Assembly (NCBI GenBank): GCA_005888525.1
Contig: VBAB01000461.1
Coordinates: forward strand, 1-7,627
Origin: Alphaproteobacteria bacterium
Lineage (GTDB): Bacteria > Pseudomonadota > Alphaproteobacteria > Rhizobiales > Hyphomicrobiaceae
Reading direction: 5' to 3'
DNA: 7,627 bases
Shown: in pieces, positions 6,248-7,627 of the stretch
Layout of the letters: the number at the start of each line of letters is the position of its first letter
Numbering within the stretch: the stretch's first letter is position 1
Program-made: the position numbers and the translations under genes
Notes under the pieces: generated by a model
Databases searched by the model: none
What the model saw: only the letters and a program-made list of their open reading frames with translations
Told to the model about the DNA's origin: nothing

Positions 6248-6589
6248 ATGTACGATCGGCGCAAAGGCCGGCCGCGGCAGATCCTGGTGTCGCTTTTCTG
6301 TCTGTGTGCGCTGGCCTACTTCGCCTATCATGCCATCGTTGGTAAGCGCGGCTTCGAGGCGCGCAGTCGACTGATCGAACGCTCCAGGCAACTGGGGCCG
6401 GAGATAGCGCGTCTCGAGGCTGTGCGTACCCGCTTGGAGCAGGAGGTGCGCCTGCTCGATGCCGCCGACCCCGACATCATCGAAGAGCTGGCGATCGAGC
6501 TGCTGGGCTTCGCGCGCGCCGGCGACCGCGTCGTCGTCTTGCCCGAGACGGCCAAGCCTGCGCCCGGGCGCCTGTCGCCTGCCCGTTAG
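6248..6589 (+). CDS. FtsB/DivIC-like septum formation initiator protein
   Basis: This encodes a 113-residue bitopic membrane protein of the FtsB/DivIC (septum formation initiator) family. These proteins bridge FtsQ and FtsL-type proteins at the division site and help activate septal wall synthesis. A short basic cytoplasmic N-terminus (RRKGRPR, 4-10) precedes one membrane helix at about 12-31. An extracytoplasmic heptad-patterned coiled coil follows at about 37-70, rich in Glu, Arg and Leu. The segment LLDAADPDIIEELAIELLGF (69-88) matches the conserved region after the coiled coil in alphaproteobacterial members. The tail is proline- and basic-rich. ATG 6248 fits family length; upstream in-frame codons add low-complexity sequence, and no strong ribosome-binding site decides the start. 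Its place between eno and pdhA supports the assignment, because this order recurs in alphaproteobacteria. Primary sequence is weakly conserved in this family, so I leave the symbol blank. Confidence 0.82.
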   Translation: MYDRRKGRPRQILVSLFCLCALAYFAYHAIVGKRGFEARSRLIERSRQLGPEIARLEAVRTRLEQEVRLLDAADPDIIEELAIELLGFARAGDRVVVLPETAKPAPGRLSPAR

Positions 6590-6694
6590 CATTCAAAGCA
6601 ACTCAGGCATGCCTCCAGCTGGCCTTGCCAGGGCATTTCCTGTACGGTTTTCTGCATCGATCCCCCCATTCCCGTAAAGGTCGAGTGCCCCCTG
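6590..6694 (+). promoter_or_regulatory. Spacer between the ftsB-like gene and pdhA
   Basis: This 105-base spacer is long enough to hold a pdhA promoter. TTGCCA at 6625-6630 resembles a -35 box, but no good -10 lies at 16-18 bases. A 5-base hairpin, CTGGC-CTT-GCCAG, lies at 6619-6631; it is too short and lacks a following T run, so it is a poor terminator. Before the pdhA ATG, AAAGG (6676-6680) is 14 bases away and GAG (6683-6685) is nine bases away, a weak ribosome-binding context. Confidence 0.3.
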
Positions 6695-7627
6695 ATGTCG
6701 CGCCCCAACGGCCAGCAGACGGTTCCCGCCTTCAGCCGCGACGAAGAGCTCGCCGCCTATCGCCAGATGCTGCTGATCCGCCGCTTCGAGGAGAAGGCGG
6801 CGCAGCTCTACGGCATGGGACTGATCGGCGGCTTCTGCCACCTCTACATCGGCCAGGAGGCTGTCGTCGTGGGCATGCAGATGGCGGTGGAAGAGGGCGA
6901 CCAGGTCATTACAACCTATCGCGACCACGGCCACATGCTGGCCACCGGCATGGACCCCAAGGGCGTGATGGCGGAGCTGACAGGGCGGCGCGGGGGCTAC
7001 TCGAGGGGCAAGGGTGGCTCCATGCACATGTTCTCCAAGGAGAAGAACTTCTACGGGGGACACGGCATCGTCGGCGCCAACGTGCCGCTGGGGGCCGGCA
7101 TCGCTTTTGCCAACCGCTACCGCAACAACGGCCGCGTGTGCCTCACCTATTTCGGCGACGGCGCCGCCAACCAGGGCCAGGTCTACGAGAGCTTCAACAT
7201 GGCGAAGCTGTGGAAGCTGCCCGTGGTGTTCATCATCGAGAACAACAAGTATGCCATGGGCACCTCGGTGGAGCGATCCGCGGCCACCACCGACTTCTCC
7301 CATCGGGGCGCGAGCTTCGCCATCCCCGGCGAGCAGGTCGACGGCATGGACGTTCGCGCGGTGCGCGACACCGGCAGGCGCGTGGTGAAGGCGGTGCGCG
7401 AGGGCAGCGGCCCCTGCATCCTGGAGATGCTCACCTACAGATATCGCGGCCACTCCATGTCCGACCCGGCGAAATACCGCTCGCGCGAGGAAGTGCAGAA
7501 GATGCGCGAGGATCATGATCCAATAGAGCAGGTGCGCCGGCGCGTTCTGGAAAGGCGGGTCGTCTCCGAGGACGAACTGAAGGCGATCGACGGCGAGATC
7601 CGCGGCATCGTCAACGCAGCGGCCGAG
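6695..7627 (+). CDS. pdhA: Pyruvate dehydrogenase E1 component, alpha subunit (runs off right edge)
   Basis: The 311 codons present encode the thiamine-diphosphate-binding alpha subunit of an alpha2-beta2 E1, which decarboxylates pyruvate in the pyruvate dehydrogenase complex, linking glycolysis to acetyl-CoA. The ThDP/magnesium motif is clear: GDG at 154-156 and ENNKYAMG from 182, with NN at 183-184 at normal spacing. YRDHGHMLATG and GGSMHMFSKEKNFYGGHGIVG are typical E1 alpha active-site stretches. YRYRGHSMSDPAKYRSREEV (His253, Ser254, Ser256) is the conserved loop region that carries phosphorylation sites in mitochondrial E1; bacterial regulation by that route is not implied. The start is ATG 6695. 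Family length is about 330-350 residues, so only the last few dozen are outside the window. Related 2-oxoacid dehydrogenase E1 alphas exist, but overall motif wording and the eno/ftsB-like context favour PdhA. pdhB and an E2 gene would be expected just downstream. Confidence 0.95.
   Translation, partial: MSRPNGQQTVPAFSRDEELAAYRQMLLIRRFEEKAAQLYGMGLIGGFCHLYIGQEAVVVGMQMAVEEGDQVITTYRDHGHMLATGMDPKGVMAELTGRRGGYSRGKGGSMHMFSKEKNFYGGHGIVGANVPLGAGIAFANRYRNNGRVCLTYFGDGAANQGQVYESFNMAKLWKLPVVFIIENNKYAMGTSVERSAATTDFSHRGASFAIPGEQVDGMDVRAVRDTGRRVVKAVREGSGPCILEMLTYRYRGHSMSDPAKYRSREEVQKMREDHDPIEQVRRRVLERRVVSEDELKAIDGEIRGIVNAAAE

Noticed and set aside
6593..7516. 307-residue open frame antisense to pdhA
   Set aside because: The plus strand encodes PdhA with an intact ThDP motif; the antisense product is a His/Ala/Val-rich shadow.
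6625..7518. 297-residue plus-strand frame overlapping pdhA
   Set aside because: It is one frame off PdhA, Arg/Gly/His-rich, with no motif; the pdhA frame from 6695 stays open to the window edge.

Overview
This GC-rich window has tightly packed genes and the local gene order enolase – FtsB/DivIC-type division protein – pyruvate dehydrogenase E1 alpha. That order, together with the DnaE and PdhA sequence styles, points to the chromosome of an alphaproteobacterium. I cannot fix the order; a Rhodospirillales- or Hyphomicrobiales-like lineage is my guess. Every gene seen is core or housekeeping in type. There is no tRNA, rRNA, CRISPR array, transposase or phage gene.

Layout: (1) 1-366, minus strand: the N-terminal 122 codons of a YeeE/YedE-family membrane transporter, running off the left edge. 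(2) 367-500: divergent intergenic region. (3) 501-3984, plus strand: dnaE, the replicative DNA polymerase III alpha subunit. It is recognisable from end to end but broken at about 1646-1648 by a deletion that shifts the frame and removes the conserved GPGRGSGAGS-type active-site segment. (4) 4016-4723, minus strand: a type I signal peptidase, convergent with dnaE across a 31-base gap. (5) 4724-4830: shared upstream region of the divergent signal peptidase and enolase genes. (6) 4831-6114, plus strand: enolase, whose last codons lie inside a tandem GGCAGTA heptad array. That array and an inverted heptad array downstream can fold into a long hairpin (6092-6150), followed by a second small inverted repeat (6159-6184). 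(7) 6248-6589: a small FtsB/DivIC-like membrane coiled-coil protein. (8) 6695-7627: pdhA, running off the right edge.

How the genes relate: enolase makes phosphoenolpyruvate, one step before pyruvate, and PdhA takes pyruvate into acetyl-CoA. The small division protein between them is probably part of the same conserved rightward cluster. The signal peptidase and the YeeE-like transporter are membrane functions with no evident link to their neighbours.

No undescribed system is evident. The two observations that merit a second look are the dnaE lesion, which is either a sequence or assembly error in an essential gene or evidence of another polymerase copy, and the heptad inverted-repeat array that forms the 3' end of eno.
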